32,550 nucleotides of DNA. Source: Stentor coeruleus (lineage: Eukaryota > Ciliophora > Heterotrichea > Heterotrichida > Stentoridae). The notes below the pieces were generated by a model that was given only the letters and a program-made list of their open reading frames with translations, had not been told where the DNA came from and ran no database searches. The stretch is from positions 1 to 32,550 of the forward strand of contig MPUH01000836.1 of the NCBI GenBank assembly GCA_001970955.1, written 5' to 3'. The position numbers were made by a program, and so were the translations under genes. Each line of letters begins with the position of its first letter. Within the stretch, counting starts at the first letter, position 1. This document shows positions 9,453 to 18,674 of this stretch, one piece after another.

Positions 9453-10301
9453 ATGAGTAAGTTTACTATTGAATCAGAGTTAAAAGAAATCCAGCAGACT
9501 ATATCTAATGAGACTTCATTGATCAAACTTCAAAGTATCCTAAGTTCAAAAGAGTACACATCAATTATATATACTTTGCCAAATACCAGAGAGCTGTTAA
9601 ACAGTATATCAAAAACCCTAAAACCTTCCTTGCTTCCAACTTCCTTATACCACCTAATCCAAAGCACAGCAGCAAAAATCCAATGCGAACTTATAACAGG
9701 AGGTCGAGTTAGAACACTTCTTGATATCCATGGGAATATAATATGGACCGAAGCTAATTCAGCTAAAATATTTAACATCCCAAATGAGTCTCTTTGTAAA
9801 AATAACATATTCAAACTCATGTCTAAAATGTCTGTGAATCATTTGTACTTAAAATATGGTGAATATCTTATGTGGCCTAAAAGAACAAGAATTATTACTT
9901 ATATGATGAGTGATTCTAGTACAACACTTACAAGTAGATGTACACCTATTATATTTTCAAAAAACCCTGGAGAACAAGAACTAGCTATACTTATGGAAAC
10001 TAGACCAGCTAGACATAGTCTTTTTACATCAAGATCTCCGAATTTCCCATTTAGTTCACCTTATAAAAATGATATGCATTTATCACCTTTTGCTATGGAT
10101 TTTCATATAGGAGCCTTTTCCCCACAAACCCCTAATTTAGAATTTAAAGGGGTGTTTTCTCCACCTACAACTATTCCGAGTGAAGGAAAGATTTTTGAGC
10201 CTTTAGAAGATGTGAGAATAACTCCGTTTTTGGATAAGAATGAGTCCCCTGGGCCGATTAAAAGAAGAAAAATTGAAAGTATACAGGTTAGTGAGTTTTA
10301 A
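9453..10301 (+). CDS. PAS-like domain protein, probably continuing through a 16-nt intron
   Basis: The frame gives 282 residues. Residues about 85-185 look like a PAS fold: TLLDIHGNIIWTEANSAKIF resembles the opening strands and helix of PAS domains, followed by an FKLM turn and two later strands ending in ELAILMETRP. PAS domains bind small ligands or partner proteins, and no ligand can be named here. The N-terminal ~80 residues are helical and the C-terminal ~90 are Pro/Ser/Phe-rich with repeated SP pairs, so phosphorylation is possible. The stop at 10299-10301 lies within a possible GT...AG intron (10291-10306). Splicing it out continues in frame into the next coding region, giving about 434 residues in total. 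Because only 28 bases separate this stop from the next ATG, I consider the fused form more likely. Confidence 0.55.
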   Translation: MSKFTIESELKEIQQTISNETSLIKLQSILSSKEYTSIIYTLPNTRELLNSISKTLKPSLLPTSLYHLIQSTAAKIQCELITGGRVRTLLDIHGNIIWTEANSAKIFNIPNESLCKNNIFKLMSKMSVNHLYLKYGEYLMWPKRTRIITYMMSDSSTTLTSRCTPIIFSKNPGEQELAILMETRPARHSLFTSRSPNFPFSSPYKNDMHLSPFAMDFHIGAFSPQTPNLEFKGVFSPPTTIPSEGKIFEPLEDVRITPFLDKNESPGPIKRRKIESIQVSEF

Positions 10302-10306
10302 GTTAG
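10291..10306 (+). other. Candidate 16-nt intron (GT...AG)
   Basis: The stretch GTGAGTTTTAAGTTAG begins with GT, ends with AG and has adenines at positions 10 and 11, where heterotrich mini-introns are reported to carry the branch adenosine. Its removal eliminates the TAA stop and keeps the frame open from 9453 to 10773. Heterotrich introns of 15-16 nt are established knowledge. The event here is inferred. Confidence 0.5.
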
Positions 10307-10329
10307 AATTTTATTATATTTTTAAGAAT

Positions 10330-10773
10330 ATGAATAATGAAGCTAGGTCACAGAGAAGAAGGTTTTCTGAGATTGGTGATTTTAGGAAGATTGAAGATAT
10401 ATTGAGTTTTGCTGCTATGGGGGAGAGCAAGCTAAAACCCCAAAACAAGAAATCAGGACCTTATATGCGATTGCCAATTGCTACCAGAGAAAAGAAAAGC
10501 TTTCTCTCTCCAGCACTAACATTTATCCAATCCCCAATAAGATTCTACTCTAAAACAGTAATGTCTAGGCCTATCGAAAAGCCACTTAACCGAAAATTTC
10601 CTCGACGTCATGGAAAAACTCGAGACATGGGTACAAACATCAGTTATACAGACGGAGACATAAGCCCAACAAAAACTATCTATCTAGAATCACCAGACAT
10701 CAACCGTAAATTTTCAAACCTTGCCCACACAATTCTAGATAATGAAAAACTTCGAGGCTGGTCTAGAAATTGA
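10330..10773 (+). CDS. Basic unknown protein or C-terminal exon of the PAS-like gene
   Basis: If separate, the frame starts at ATG 10330 and gives 147 residues ending in TGA. It is rich in Arg, Lys, Ser and Pro and has an RRRFSEI segment near the start, a possible basophilic kinase or 14-3-3 type site. No domain is recognised. The 28 bases between the previous stop and this ATG are too few for both a 3' end and a promoter by normal standards. The open frame also continues upstream through these bases and joins the PAS-like frame if the 16-nt candidate intron is removed. The convergent neighbour ends 40 bases beyond this stop. Confidence 0.55.
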   Translation: MNNEARSQRRRFSEIGDFRKIEDILSFAAMGESKLKPQNKKSGPYMRLPIATREKKSFLSPALTFIQSPIRFYSKTVMSRPIEKPLNRKFPRRHGKTRDMGTNISYTDGDISPTKTIYLESPDINRKFSNLAHTILDNEKLRGWSRN

Positions 10774-10813
10774 AAACTGCAATATATTAAATATATAAAA
10801 AAACTAAAAGTTC

Positions 10814-12154
10814 TCAACAAGACTCTACCTTAATATTGAATTTTTCCTTTAATTTTTCTTGACTTGTAACAATTTCTCTATACGGATGTCCTGAACTTGG
10901 TCTTATTTTTATTCTTTTTCTAGTTTTTTTATCTCCTTCAAAAGTATTCATTTTAGTCTCATGTGGAGATAAACTTGCTCTTCTATGTTGCGACCTAATA
11001 TTCGACACTTCTTTTATACCTATTAAATCAGTTTGAAGCTTTTGATCTGATAAAATTCTTGCTTTCTCTTCTCCTCTTATTCTAGATTCTATCATAAATA
11101 ATCTAGCTTCAGTAACATTCATTCCTTTCATTTCTTCACTTTTTTCAGGAAGCCATTCAAGTTTGGTTTTTAGTTTAGAAAAATTCTCATCGATTTGTGA
11201 AGAAATCTGGTCGTTTACCCAAGTTTCGATTTTGTATTTTGTTGAAGCGAGTTCGAGTTTTTGAGAATTTTCTATGTTTTGTATTGAAGTTTTGTGAGTA
11301 GTATTGATTTGTTCGATTTTCTCATCGAGTTCTTGGAGTTTAGCAATTAGTGGGCTTATGAAAAATGCTTCAGAAGGTTTTCTTTCTTTTTGTCTTGGTG
11401 ATGGTTCTGCAACTGTTACGCTGACTGGTTTAGAGAGAGCTTCAATAACATCAGCCATGCTTGTTATAGACTCATTAGCTGAGTCTAGTTTTTTACTATG
11501 TTCATTACATTGATCAATTAGTTTATGTAGATTTCCTGTATGCATATTTATCAATTCTTCATGTGTAGTCAAATTTATCCTTTGTATAACTTCTAAGTCT
11601 TCAACCTTTTTGATTTTCTTTAATAAATCCTCTACACCCGTAGTCAATTCATCATGTAAAATATTCAGTCTCTGATTTCCATGTGACTCCACATCTTCCA
11701 CATGTCTCCTTATTCTATCTATTTGGTCTTCTAAAAACTCATCAGTATCAGTTTTGTGTTTTTCGATTTTGTTATTCAGTTCTCGTATTTCTTTTCTAAA
11801 TTCTCCATAAAAAGTTGCTTGCTTGCTTTTAAGCTCGTTAATTATTTCATTTGCAAATTTGTGCTTTTTTTCTGTGTTTGTTGAGTTTTCTTCGGTTCTT
11901 CGTTGTAGTTCTTCGATTTCTTTGCTTGCTAAAGATTGGAAAGTTTTATAACCCGCTGTGAGCTCTTGGACGGCAGAGTCGATTCGAGTTGTTTTTACTT
12001 GGAATTTTATTATAAGGTCGGAAATTGAACTTTTTATTTCTTCGATTTCGCTGGTGTTTTTAGCGGATTTTTCGACTAGTATGTTGACAGCGTGGATGAT
12101 GCATTTTGGGATGTTGGACCAGGAATTTGTATTTATTGTGTCGAAATTTTTCAT
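10814..12154 (-). CDS. Long coiled-coil protein, unknown function
   Basis: The 446-residue product is almost entirely helical, with heptad-like Leu/Ile spacing from about residue 30 to 245 and again from about 270 to 390. The halves are separated by a Pro/Ser/Lys-rich linker (EPSPRQKERKPSEAFF). The last ~70 residues are basic with SxxR and SP pairs (RASLSPHE). No transmembrane segment or known domain is recognised. Coiled-coil proteins of this kind are abundant in ciliate cortical and ciliary structures, but that is context only. The gene ends with TGA. Confidence 0.6.
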   Translation of the reverse strand: MKNFDTINTNSWSNIPKCIIHAVNILVEKSAKNTSEIEEIKSSISDLIIKFQVKTTRIDSAVQELTAGYKTFQSLASKEIEELQRRTEENSTNTEKKHKFANEIINELKSKQATFYGEFRKEIRELNNKIEKHKTDTDEFLEDQIDRIRRHVEDVESHGNQRLNILHDELTTGVEDLLKKIKKVEDLEVIQRINLTTHEELINMHTGNLHKLIDQCNEHSKKLDSANESITSMADVIEALSKPVSVTVAEPSPRQKERKPSEAFFISPLIAKLQELDEKIEQINTTHKTSIQNIENSQKLELASTKYKIETWVNDQISSQIDENFSKLKTKLEWLPEKSEEMKGMNVTEARLFMIESRIRGEEKARILSDQKLQTDLIGIKEVSNIRSQHRRASLSPHETKMNTFEGDKKTRKRIKIRPSSGHPYREIVTSQEKLKEKFNIKVESC

Positions 12155-13030
12155 TTTTATTAGTTTTGAAGATCGGTGATAAGAAAATTTGGTTTTTTTC
12201 GGAATGAGTTTTTTTTTGGGAGAGTTGGGTTCAGGTTGATTATTGTTGGTGAATTGGTTTGAGGAAGTTTGGCGAAGGTTTAAATTATGATGTGGGTGCT
12301 GGTTTTATAGTTTTTTGGTGTGAGTTTATGATAAAAATTATGATGATAACTGTTTGGAATGAAATGATGTTATGATGATATTTTTAGGTTACAAGGTATC
12401 CGCTAGACTACCTCTGATTAATAAATTACACATTAAATGCATTTTACCATCTTAAATGTCTTATTTATATAAGTTTTGGACATAAATCTAAAGTCTATAT
12501 GAAAATTAGTAATTAATTAATTAAAAAATCAATATTATATCAAGCACCAAATTTTTTATTGTATTATAGAACAACTAATAAATTTAATTAGAAATAAATC
12601 GTAATACTCAGCATGAATTTTTTATATAGATATTTTGTAGCAAAATTCTGGATATTCTTGATTATATCTTTTTGCTATTTATCATCCGTTTCCTATACCT
12701 TATCATCTGCATTATTTGTTTAAAATCCATCTATCTCTATTTCTATCATTTTTTTTTTGGAATCCACAATAAAAATTCTCTAACTATTTTTACAATTAGG
12801 ATTTAACTGATTTCTAGCTTTACAAACCTTTTTATAAAAGCTTTTTTGAGGTTGGGCTAGGCTTTTATTTATTTTGGAATATATTATTTAGTTTATTTTA
12901 AGATTTGAGTAATATTATAATAAAATAACCTTTTAAGGAAACCTTAGATAGACTATCATTCACGATTATTTTACAAGACAAAATTACTACTACAAAAAAA
13001 AAACCCTATTCCAATCAATGCTATTTAATA
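12155..13030. other. Intergenic region with an isolated tRNA A-box-like motif
   Basis: No coding frame is recognisable in these 876 bases. The part next to the minus-strand gene (12155-12360) is T/G-rich. At 12400-12410 the minus strand reads TAGTCTAGCGG, a match to the tRNA gene A box, but no B box or cloverleaf partner follows, so I do not call a tRNA. The remainder is AT-rich with homopolymer runs. Confidence 0.5.
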
Positions 13031-14743
13031 TTAAAGTATACTTGTTTCTAAATTTTTTTTTTGTTCATGAACATAAGCTAAGCATTTATTAAACCCAGGT
13101 CTTTTTTCTCCAGTTGGATAAAGCATAGCATGAAGCAAATTTCTTATCCATTGTGGATATTCAACAAGGTTATCAATAATCAAATGTAATTCCGCATTTT
13201 TTTCTAATGTATTATATCCTGTTATATCACTCAATGTTATTATTTGGAAAAAAGTTAATCCAAGCGAAAACACATCAGATTTGCCAAGTTTTATATGATT
13301 ATTTGGTAGATAAACATCTAAATTAGCAAGAAGCTCTGGGGCCATATAGTCTTTTGTTATCTGCGAAGTATTTTTTACTATAAAACTTTCACTGTTTGTC
13401 AAGCATTGTGCAAAACCAAACCCAACAACTTTTATAGTGTTATTTTGGTTTATAAGTATATTGTTAGGGTTAATATCACAATGATATATACGATTTAAGG
13501 CCAATTCAGCAAAACATTGTAAAAGTGTTATAATCCAAGTTTCTAATAGAGACAGTTCTATTCCTACATTGTTATTTTTATATTCTGTTAAGACTTGCAT
13601 TAATGCCTTGCCACCTTCTTCCATATACAAATGGAATTTCCCATAATCTTTCGCAGCTCCAAAAAACTTCAGATAACAGTTATAATCCTGAGCTCTATTC
13701 GATAAAAAAGTTAGTATCCTTATCTCATTTTCAACAGACCTAAAATCAATATTCGCCATTATCTCCGTATACGATTTTCTTATCATAACTAACCCATTAG
13801 GAAACCAAATCCTCGTAACATTTACATTAAAGCTTTCAGTATTATAATTATAAACAGCATTAGGATCTGTTTGCATTTGATTCCAATCAATTATTCCTAT
13901 CTTAAGTTCTTCATCTTGAAAATAACACTTTTTCTTTCTCTCATAATTATAAACATAAATAGTCCTAGGCGTGTAGATTTCCTTTTCAATAACCCTGATT
14001 TTTTTTATATTCTCATCATTTAACCCATTAAGAGTTTTGATTTTCTCAACTAAATTTTTTAACTCATTGAAACTATCTTTAACTTTTTCCCCAAGATATT
14101 TTTTATAATCCCTAAGGTCATAATCTGTAATCAAATTTTCTAAAATGCAAGAAATTGACATATTAAAAGCTGTTGTTATATCTAAGTTTATATTGTTAAT
14201 TCCTATAAAAAAATCAAGGAATTCAAGTATAGTTTGGGTATCTGAAGTGTTTTGAAGTTTTTCTAATAACATGTAGGTTAAAAATAAACATTGATGTCTT
14301 AGGAACTTTTTAGCATTTTCAGCTAAAGGTTCTGGTAATTGAAGAACTGAGATTTTTTGTGCCCAAAAAGGGAAGTTTAAGTTGTCTGTTGCTAAAAGTT
14401 CTTTTATTAAAGCTGGGAAATAAGTTTTTATAGTATTTTCTTGATACTCAGGCCACTTGTCTATAAAATATTTAAAGGTTTCGAAATACTGAAGTCCTTG
14501 TTTTTGATTGAGAGGGGCATCTTTAGATACTCTTAATATTATTAGTCCTAGCATATAAGCTAAAAGACTTTCACTTTGGCCACCAATTTTTTGACTGTAA
14601 ATAAGAAGTTCTTCTAATCCTAGACTTGTTGGATTTGTCAAGATTAGTTTGCAATCGTTTGGGATTTTCGACTCTTCAACTAAAGCTTGGACTTTTAGTG
14701 TTTTAATAATCAAAAGCTCAAGATCTAAAGGCAAGTCAGACAT
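13031..14743 (-). CDS. Degenerate protein-kinase paralogue (predicted pseudokinase)
   Basis: The 570-residue product pairs a ~270-residue helical N-terminal region with a kinase-like domain (about 290-560). The beta-3 Lys (about K323 in MIRKSY) and the alpha-C Glu (VENEIRIL) are present. The catalytic loop is HCDINPNN (421-428), keeping Asp423 but losing the HRD Arg and replacing the usual Lys two residues after it by Asn. The DFG Asp is replaced by Gly (VGFGF, 440-444), which should abolish normal magnesium binding. MAPE (467-470) and DVFSLG (490-495) are intact, so the fold is likely preserved. No glycine-rich loop is visible. The neighbour at 14863-16560 is a paralogue of the same architecture with all these motifs intact. 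This gene therefore probably arose by tandem duplication and changed to a scaffolding or regulatory role. Absence of catalysis is inferred from motifs. Confidence 0.8.
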   Translation of the reverse strand: MSDLPLDLELLIIKTLKVQALVEESKIPNDCKLILTNPTSLGLEELLIYSQKIGGQSESLLAYMLGLIILRVSKDAPLNQKQGLQYFETFKYFIDKWPEYQENTIKTYFPALIKELLATDNLNFPFWAQKISVLQLPEPLAENAKKFLRHQCLFLTYMLLEKLQNTSDTQTILEFLDFFIGINNINLDITTAFNMSISCILENLITDYDLRDYKKYLGEKVKDSFNELKNLVEKIKTLNGLNDENIKKIRVIEKEIYTPRTIYVYNYERKKKCYFQDEELKIGIIDWNQMQTDPNAVYNYNTESFNVNVTRIWFPNGLVMIRKSYTEIMANIDFRSVENEIRILTFLSNRAQDYNCYLKFFGAAKDYGKFHLYMEEGGKALMQVLTEYKNNNVGIELSLLETWIITLLQCFAELALNRIYHCDINPNNILINQNNTIKVVGFGFAQCLTNSESFIVKNTSQITKDYMAPELLANLDVYLPNNHIKLGKSDVFSLGLTFFQIITLSDITGYNTLEKNAELHLIIDNLVEYPQWIRNLLHAMLYPTGEKRPGFNKCLAYVHEQKKNLETSIL

Positions 14744-14862
14744 TTTTTACTATATAGTTTAGAAGATAAAAATATATATCATTGTAAAATATATTTCATT
14801 TTTTTACTTATTAGCCTATATAAAATCTTATTATATAATCACACAATACTTATTATTATTAA

Positions 14863-16560
14863 CTAATTGTTAATTGTGCTAAAATATTTTGTATCAAATT
14901 GAATATATTGTAAGCATTTTGTGAAGCTTATTCTCTCTTTCCTATTAGGATGAAGCATTTTATGTATTAATGTTTTAATCCATTCTGGATATCCTATTAT
15001 CATATCAACTTTCTCATGTAATTCTTTATTTTTTTCAAACCTGTTAAACCCATCATAATTATTAAAAGTCAGAATTTGTAGAATAGTTAGTCCAAGTGAA
15101 AAAACATCAGCTTTCCCTGCTTTGTAGATAGCAATTCTTATTCCTTTATCTAAATTATCCTGTAGTTCTGGGGCCATATATCCTTTTGTTCCTTGTATAG
15201 GATTTTCCATTGTAATTAACATTGTCTCACATTCATCTGTCTTAATACTCACACCAAAATCAATAATCTTTAATGTCTTATCAAACTTAACAAGAATATT
15301 ATGAGGTTTAATATCACGATGATAAATTCTTCTATTACAAAGTTCAGCAAAAATATTAATCAATGATATAATCCATTTTTCTGCAAGAAATGGTTCAACA
15401 CGCTGGTTTTTATTCTTATAATTTGTCAATTCATTCATTAATGATATTCCTCCTATTTCCATATATAAATCAGCTACTTTATTATTTAAAGTAGATCCAT
15501 AGAATTTCAAAAAACCATTAGTTGGAGTTGATATATTAGATAATACTGTTAGTATATCGATTTCATTTTTTATATATGTGAAATCAGCATTATCATTTAA
15601 AGCTAAATATGTTTTTTTCACAAGTTTCTGATTATCAGAGAAAATAGCATAATAACATAATACACGGAAATTACCTGCATCTCTAGAATAAAAAGGTGTT
15701 GATTCAATTTTTAACTCATTTAAATTTACGTTTGAATATATAAGTTCTTCAATTTGAAAATCTCTTTTTGGCTTTTTTTGATATTTTGGTAGACTTCGAG
15801 GTAAAACACCAATTTTTTCTTCAATAAATTGTGTTTTCTCCTGGTTGTCTTGGTTTAGTACTTGAAATGTTTTGATTTTATTTAGAATTTCTCTGGTTTC
15901 ATTAAAATCACCCTCAACTTTTTGTCCTGGGTATTTTTTAAACTCATTTTCTGTTATAATTTTCTCAAGGATTATAGATGCAGTTAAATTCACGAGTTCA
16001 TTTAAATCGATTTTATATTGTAAACCCAAAACTAATAAGTCGATTATTTCAAATATTTCGCTTTTAAGTAAATTTTCATGGATTTTTACTAGAAAACTAT
16101 TAACTTTAGATGATAAACGAATTTTTAAGTATTGTTTTATAAGTTGTGTTTCATTATCTAAATCATAAAATGTTATTAGTTTTTTCATCCATGAAGCTAA
16201 ATCATCACTTGCTGATATTTCCCGGATTACAGCTGAAAAATATGTTTTCATGATATTTGTAGAATAATCAGGGTAAGAATTTATGAAGTTTTTTATAATC
16301 TCAAAATATTCTAATCCTTGATTATTAGGTAGTGGAGATTCTTCAGTAACTTTTAATGTTATCAAAGCTAGCAAATAGATAACTAGCATATCGGAATTTT
16401 TTAAATTTATAGTATGATAACAATCACTTAGATCATTCAGTGAAATACTATACGGAGTTGAAAAAATAATTTTGTAGTGATCAGGGACAATATGTTGATA
16501 TTTTAAAGCTTGTTCTTTAAGTGTAAATTGGGTAAGGAGTAAAAGATTTGCTTCAGACAT
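14863..16560 (-). CDS. Protein kinase with conserved helical N-terminal region
   Basis: The 565-residue product has a kinase domain at about residues 285-555. The catalytic loop HRDIKPHN (414-421), the DFG motif (IDFGVS, 433-438), a GTKGYMAPE activation-segment end (457-465) and KADVFSLG (483-490) are complete, so it should phosphorylate Ser/Thr. The beta-3 Lys is K315 or K316 and the alpha-C Glu is in KNEIDIL. A canonical glycine-rich loop is not visible, which is unusual. The N-terminal ~260 residues are helical and clearly related to those of the adjacent pseudokinase, for example the shared QGL-YFE and KTYF segments. I recognise no named family for that region. Substrates and pathway are unknown. 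Confidence 0.85.
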   Translation of the reverse strand: MSEANLLLLTQFTLKEQALKYQHIVPDHYKIIFSTPYSISLNDLSDCYHTINLKNSDMLVIYLLALITLKVTEESPLPNNQGLEYFEIIKNFINSYPDYSTNIMKTYFSAVIREISASDDLASWMKKLITFYDLDNETQLIKQYLKIRLSSKVNSFLVKIHENLLKSEIFEIIDLLVLGLQYKIDLNELVNLTASIILEKIITENEFKKYPGQKVEGDFNETREILNKIKTFQVLNQDNQEKTQFIEEKIGVLPRSLPKYQKKPKRDFQIEELIYSNVNLNELKIESTPFYSRDAGNFRVLCYYAIFSDNQKLVKKTYLALNDNADFTYIKNEIDILTVLSNISTPTNGFLKFYGSTLNNKVADLYMEIGGISLMNELTNYKNKNQRVEPFLAEKWIISLINIFAELCNRRIYHRDIKPHNILVKFDKTLKIIDFGVSIKTDECETMLITMENPIQGTKGYMAPELQDNLDKGIRIAIYKAGKADVFSLGLTILQILTFNNYDGFNRFEKNKELHEKVDMIIGYPEWIKTLIHKMLHPNRKERISFTKCLQYIQFDTKYFSTINN

Positions 16561-16806
16561 ATTATTTATAATTATAAAAATATTATCGTAATAAAAACTT
16601 TTACAAACAAAATAATTCTAAAATAATCTTAATACTAAAAACACATACTCTTCAATCAAAAAAAAAAAACTATAAAAAAAATAATCATCTCTTATTTTTA
16701 TATCTAATTTTTATATAAAAATCCATAAACTCAAATTACCATACTAAATCGATAAAACTATTTATTTAAAAAATAAACAATAAGCATAACCATTAATATA
16801 TAAATA

Positions 16807-17298
16807 ATGCAAGACTCAAGAAACAATATCATGTTTAGAAAAGCCAAAACTTATAACGGCCGCAATGAAACATCAGGAGAATTAGAATACGCTGCACAAC
16901 AGGCACGTATTGAAGCTATTCGTAATAGAAGGGATCAAATTCAAGAACATCGACGTGTAGTTCATCATGGTAGTACTCAAGAAAAAGCTAATCTTAAATC
17001 AAAAGTTGGTCAAGACGCTCAATTTCAATTGTATATGAAAGACCAAAGAATTCAAGAAGAGAAAAAAAAGTCTGATATAGAAAATGAGGCAATGGAAAAT
17101 CATAGAAGGATGGTTGTAGAAATGGAAAGACAAAGGGAAATGGAAAAAAAACAAAGGCTTAGGGAAATGCAAGAGGCTAATCGACTTGCTGCTGTTGCTA
17201 AAAAAACGATTAGTCTTGAGAAAAAAGTTTCGGATGATATGAAAGATAGGGAGACTATTCAGGATAATATTTATAGGTACCAGCCTAATGTGTTCTAA
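16807..17298 (+). CDS. Charged single-helix or coiled-coil protein, unknown
   Basis: The 163-residue product is highly charged (Arg, Glu, Lys, Gln) and predicted to be almost continuous helix from about residue 25 to 150, with dense ER/EK/RQ pairs such as MERQREMEKKQRLREMQEAN. It has no Cys or membrane span. Length and composition resemble small microtubule-associated or inner-junction proteins of cilia, but I cannot name a family. The upstream 246 bases are A-rich leader, and the downstream stretch is strongly T/G-rich. Confidence 0.6.
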   Translation: MQDSRNNIMFRKAKTYNGRNETSGELEYAAQQARIEAIRNRRDQIQEHRRVVHHGSTQEKANLKSKVGQDAQFQLYMKDQRIQEEKKKSDIENEAMENHRRMVVEMERQREMEKKQRLREMQEANRLAAVAKKTISLEKKVSDDMKDRETIQDNIYRYQPNVF

Positions 17299-17580
17299 GG
17301 CTTGGTTAATAGATTAAATGGGTTTTTAAGGGCTTTGAGAGGAGAAAGCTGGGTATTAGTGCTGTTTTGAGAGGCTTGGGTTGGAAAATGAAGGTTCTAG
17401 AAATATGAAGAATTTGATTTTTATTAAGATGGGATAGGTTTTTAGCCTAGATGTTAGAGTAGTTTTTTAGAGGTTTTATGCATGGGTTTTTTTGGAGTTT
17501 TTTTAGTCGGATTTGAAATTAGAAAGGAGGATTTGAAAAGAAATTTTATATAAGATATTGAAAGATAAGAAAATATTAAA

Positions 17581-17664
17581 GGATGTTTTAGATTAGTATA
17601 TAAGGTTAAATGATTTATTAAGGGATGTTTTAGATTAGTATATAAGGTTAAATTATTTATTAAG
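17581..17664. repeat. 42-bp tandem duplication (two copies)
   Basis: Bases 17581-17622 are repeated at 17623-17664 with one mismatch (TGATTT versus TTATTT). The copies abut directly and are followed at once by another, unrelated duplicated unit. Confidence 0.9.
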
Positions 17665-17726
17665 GGTTGTTTAAAATAGGTGTTGATTGATTTAGGGTTG
17701 TTTAAAATAGGTGTTGATTGATTTTG
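17665..17726. repeat. 31-bp tandem duplication (two copies)
   Basis: Bases 17665-17695 are repeated at 17696-17726, essentially exactly until the last bases. With the preceding 42-bp pair this gives an A-A-B-B arrangement. Each unit starts with a similar GGWTGTTT sequence. Confidence 0.88.
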
Positions 17727-17901
17727 TGAGTAATAGTTTATAAGCATCTGAAATATGAAAAATTTGTTAGTTTGTAAGTAAAAAAATTGTGAAAATTTTT
17801 TTTATAGATGATAATAAATTAGTTATGATATTTAAAATAAGCTTAAAATTTTAGGTATACTTAAGAATTTATATACAGATGAAGTGATCTGCATAATTTA
17901 A

Positions 17902-18606
17902 ATGGAAAGAGGCAATAAAGTTAATATTTCAAGGCTGAAAAAAAGCCCTAAGCGGTCTCGGAAAACTCCAGTACCAGAGCCTAAACCCAAGCCTCTCGTC
18001 GCAGCAATCCTTGAAGAATCCAAACGTCTAGAATGCTTAAACAGACAAATAAACAAAACTACAGGTCATAAAATCGTAAAATATCTTTCCGACTATAGAA
18101 AATCCGCATCTCCACAAGCCCAAAAACTTCAAAACACAGACTCTAACTATTCCCACATATACGAAAACATCCTAAAACGTCCTCAATTCCTTTTAAAAGA
18201 AGAAAAAACCTTCAGCAACAACAATTCCGACCTTTTCGACCACAAACAAAGCGATATCCCTTCAAAACTTTCAGATAAAAAGTCATCAAAACCTTCTGAT
18301 TTACTCGACATTTCATTCAAATCAACTTTTTGGCCAGAAGAAAGTGTTATAAACGAAAACCTTTACGATCTTTTAACTCCTGACCCTATTGAAAAAAGAA
18401 ATAACGAAAGATATTGCATTAATACAAAAGCTACAATAGGGAATAATAGAATAAAATCTCGTATTGGGGAATACTCACGTAAATTTAGAGAGAATCATAG
18501 AAGATCAACAGCTGATTATGGTAAAAGGCCCCAATTGCCAAGAGTATCAACGCCATGGACTTACCAAAGTGGTGAAAATGCTTGTATTTTCAGTCCATTT
18601 GTGTAA
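17902..18606 (+). CDS. Basic, probably disordered protein, unknown
   Basis: The 234-residue product starts with a Lys/Arg/Pro-rich stretch (KKSPKRSRKTP, then PEPKPKPL) and contains several SP and SxK sites and a Ser/Asp/Lys-rich middle. It has no hydrophobic segment. The C-terminal ~60 residues are Arg-rich (RKFRENHRRSTADYGKRPQLP). I recognise no domain. It lies 68 bases upstream of the channel gene on the same strand, but the products show no visible relation. Confidence 0.58.
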   Translation: MERGNKVNISRLKKSPKRSRKTPVPEPKPKPLVAAILEESKRLECLNRQINKTTGHKIVKYLSDYRKSASPQAQKLQNTDSNYSHIYENILKRPQFLLKEEKTFSNNNSDLFDHKQSDIPSKLSDKKSSKPSDLLDISFKSTFWPEESVINENLYDLLTPDPIEKRNNERYCINTKATIGNNRIKSRIGEYSRKFRENHRRSTADYGKRPQLPRVSTPWTYQSGENACIFSPFV

Positions 18607-18674
18607 CTTGCCTTTAAAATTATCATATTTTTTACACTTAAACTATATTTATTCTAATAAAAAACTTATTTTTA

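Larger units (their letters stand above)
17299..17901. other. T/G-rich intergenic region with two adjacent tandem duplications
   Basis: The plus strand is strongly T/G-rich and C-poor throughout most of this region. It contains the 42-bp and 31-bp tandem duplications described separately. No coding frame is credible. A minus-strand open stretch here is a product of the repeats and base composition. Confidence 0.65.

Noticed and set aside
12394..12418. tRNA-like A box on the minus strand (TAGTCTAGCGG)
   Set aside because: No B box, anticodon stem or acceptor stem can be found at tRNA spacing. A single 11-base match in 32 kb is weak.
17581..17726. CRISPR-like array
   Set aside because: The units are two different direct tandem pairs without spacers, in a eukaryotic genome.
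17454..17747. 97-codon minus-strand frame across the tandem repeats
   Set aside because: Its repeated peptide comes from the 42- and 31-bp duplications in C-poor DNA. It has no start context or homology.
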